The notes beneath the pieces were generated by a model. That model saw only the letters and a list, made by a program, of their open reading frames with translations. It was not told the DNA's origin and did not search any database. From Thalassospira marina (GTDB taxonomy: Bacteria; Pseudomonadota; Alphaproteobacteria; Rhodospirillales; Thalassospiraceae), in NCBI RefSeq assembly GCF_002844375.1, contig NZ_CP024199.1, forward strand, positions 2,830,001 through 2,894,000: a stretch of 64,000 nt of DNA, read 5' to 3'. Below, piece after piece: positions 62,704 to 64,000 of the stretch. Both the position numbers and the translations under genes were made by a program. Position 1 is the stretch's first letter. Every line of letters begins with the position of its first letter.

Positions 62704-64000
62704 TTAAAGTTTTACACCGTGATCTATTGCGAAAGCCTTAAGACGGGACCTAAGACTTTTGCTGGGGCTGTCGAGGAGCGACAGAACGTATTGTTCAACA
62801 CTTTTTGCATTCATGCTCCTGACCATCTCCTTGACCGGACCAACCGATGCCGGCGCCATTGACAAACGCCGGACCCCAAGCCCGATCAATGCCATCGCCT
62901 CCAATGGTCGCCCGGCCATTTCACCACAAATGGTCAGGCGCACATTCCGGTCATCACACAGTTCCACAAGGTGCTTCAGGAAACTGAAAACACCCGGCGA
63001 CAAAGTGTCATAGCGACCTTCAAGACGCGGATTCCCACGATCTGCGGCAAACATGAACTGAAGCAGGTCATTGGTACCCACCGAAAGAAAATCCACCTGG
63101 CCCAACAGGCTGTTTGCCTGCCACACCAGCGCGGGAACTTCCAGCATCGCACCTACCTTGACCGAACGCGGCACAAATCCACGCCCGGCTTCACGTTCAA
63201 GCTGCCGGTCAAGCAGTTCTCTGGCAGCCCTGAATTCCGCCACCTCTGCTATCATCGGGAACATGACATGCAAATCCCGGTCATGTGCTGCGCGGATCAG
63301 GGCACGCAACTGGTGCACCAAAACCGCCGGTCGATCCAGGGTTATCCGGATAGACCGCCAACCCATGGCCGGATTTTCTTCTGTCATATCCTGCCAATAG
63401 GGCAATAATTTGTCACCGCCCACATCCAGGGTCCGAAAAACAACCGGTCGTCCTTCGGCCTGTTCGAAAATGCGGTTATAAAGCCGTGTCTGGTCCTCGA
63501 TATCGGGCATGGCCGATCGCACCATGAACGGTATCTCGGTCCGGTAAAGGCCGATGCCATCAGCTCCGCTTTCAATCACATGCGGTACGTCAATCAGCAA
63601 ACCGGCATTGATATTCAGCGAAATATTAACATCATCATGGGTTTGCGCAGGCAAATCACGCATCTGCGCATAAAGTGCCTTGCGTTCCGCCCGTGCCTTT
63701 AACGCACCATCAATAACCGCACGGACATCCTCGCTGGGACGGACAAATAACTGCGCATTATCGGCATCAACGATTAACGGATCACCGCCTTCGACCTTGT
63801 CCAAAACGCCCTTTACACCGCCCAGAACGGGAATATCAAGGGCACGCGCAACAATGGCGACATGCGATGTATGCGACCCTTCCTCAAGGGCAAGGCCCCG
63901 CAAACGGGTATGGTCATAATCAAGCAGTTCCGCCGGGCCAATATTGCGCGCCACGAGAATGATATCATCGGGCAAATTGCCAAAGGCCGGGGACTGAAAC
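62704..64000 (-). CDS. ptsP: PTS EI-Ntr, phosphoenolpyruvate-protein phosphotransferase PtsP (partial)
   Basis: The 3' part of an enzyme I-type protein, at least 432 residues here; it runs off the right edge and probably has a GAF domain upstream. The phosphohistidine region is GSHTSHVAIVARAL. The C-terminal PEP-binding TIM barrel is present (VVFRTLDVGGDKLLPY, MGWRSIRITLD, then GAMLEVPAL, LSVGTNDLLQF and ICGEMAGRP). EI-Ntr starts the nitrogen PTS (PtsO/PtsN), linking PEP and glutamine levels to metabolism. The TTG at 63975 is in frame with upstream coding sequence, so it is not the start. Confidence 0.92.
   Translation of the reverse strand, partial: FQSPAFGNLPDDIILVARNIGPAELLDYDHTRLRGLALEEGSHTSHVAIVARALDIPVLGGVKGVLDKVEGGDPLIVDADNAQLFVRPSEDVRAVIDGALKARAERKALYAQMRDLPAQTHDDVNISLNINAGLLIDVPHVIESGADGIGLYRTEIPFMVRSAMPDIEDQTRLYNRIFEQAEGRPVVFRTLDVGGDKLLPYWQDMTEENPAMGWRSIRITLDRPAVLVHQLRALIRAAHDRDLHVMFPMIAEVAEFRAARELLDRQLEREAGRGFVPRSVKVGAMLEVPALVWQANSLLGQVDFLSVGTNDLLQFMFAADRGNPRLEGRYDTLSPGVFSFLKHLVELCDDRNVRLTICGEMAGRPLEAMALIGLGVRRLSMAPASVGPVKEMVRSMNAKSVEQYVLSLLDSPSKSLRSRLKAFAIDHGVKL

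Overview
The window looks like a chromosomal segment of an alphaproteobacterium, most likely Rhodospirillales and close to Thalassospira. The placement rests on family content: DUF1013/TrcR-type and DUF1465/RcdA-type cell-cycle proteins, DUF1192, DUF4167, two DUF465 proteins, COQ9, and a three-subunit proton-translocating transhydrogenase like that of Rhodospirillum. The genus is an inference; the class is well supported. I see no rRNA or tRNA gene, insertion sequence, phage, CRISPR array or replication origin. It reads as core chromosome with a few accessory patches.

Layout. 0-7 kb: M23 endopeptidase, MsbA-like ABC exporter, frataxin CyaY, ribosomal protein L31 and a membrane-anchored class III nucleotide cyclase. 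6.4-9.7 kb: RcdA-like protein, DUF1192 protein, quinone oxidoreductase and TrcR, with two candidate small RNAs on the minus strand. 10-16.6 kb: DeoR and LysR regulators, an acetyltransferase/MFS pair, propionyl-CoA synthetase and a small DUF465 protein. 17.3-21.3 kb: a compact electrophile/redox-stress island. A NemR-like TetR repressor is followed by DJ-1/PfpI, DUF1330, GlcG/HbpS and MFS genes, and near-identical 15-bp boxes overlap the -10 region of three promoters. A heptanucleotide tandem repeat lies upstream of the MFS gene.

21.5-31.5 kb: phosphofructokinase, a degenerate GGDEF protein, purE/purK with a terminator between them, a nuclease-fold exported protein, def-COQ9, rpsU, and an exported protein with an Ivy (lysozyme inhibitor)-like motif. 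31.7-38 kb: LysE exporter, pntAa-pntAb-pntB, a gene-poor AT-rich gap with a candidate small RNA, and a large periplasmic protein with one C-terminal haem motif. 38-51 kb: UbiB-like kinase and oligopeptidase F, acyl-CoA synthetase, periplasmic binding protein, a methyltransferase-like protein, DUF4197 protein, ClpB and a MOSC protein.

51.5-64 kb, nearly all on the minus strand: a VirD4/TraG-like protein without a visible P-loop, DUF4167 protein, then hisS-hemA-prfA-prmC packed with overlaps or short gaps, ispG, a RodZ-like protein and the 3' part of ptsP, which runs off the window.

The strongest leads are the three-box NemR-like regulon with its repeat-bearing promoter, the orphan VirD4-like protein that has lost its nucleotide-binding motifs, the glutamyl-tRNA reductase (C5 haem pathway) in an alphaproteobacterium, the Ivy-like protein, and three minus-strand terminators with no gene to terminate, each implying an unannotated transcript.
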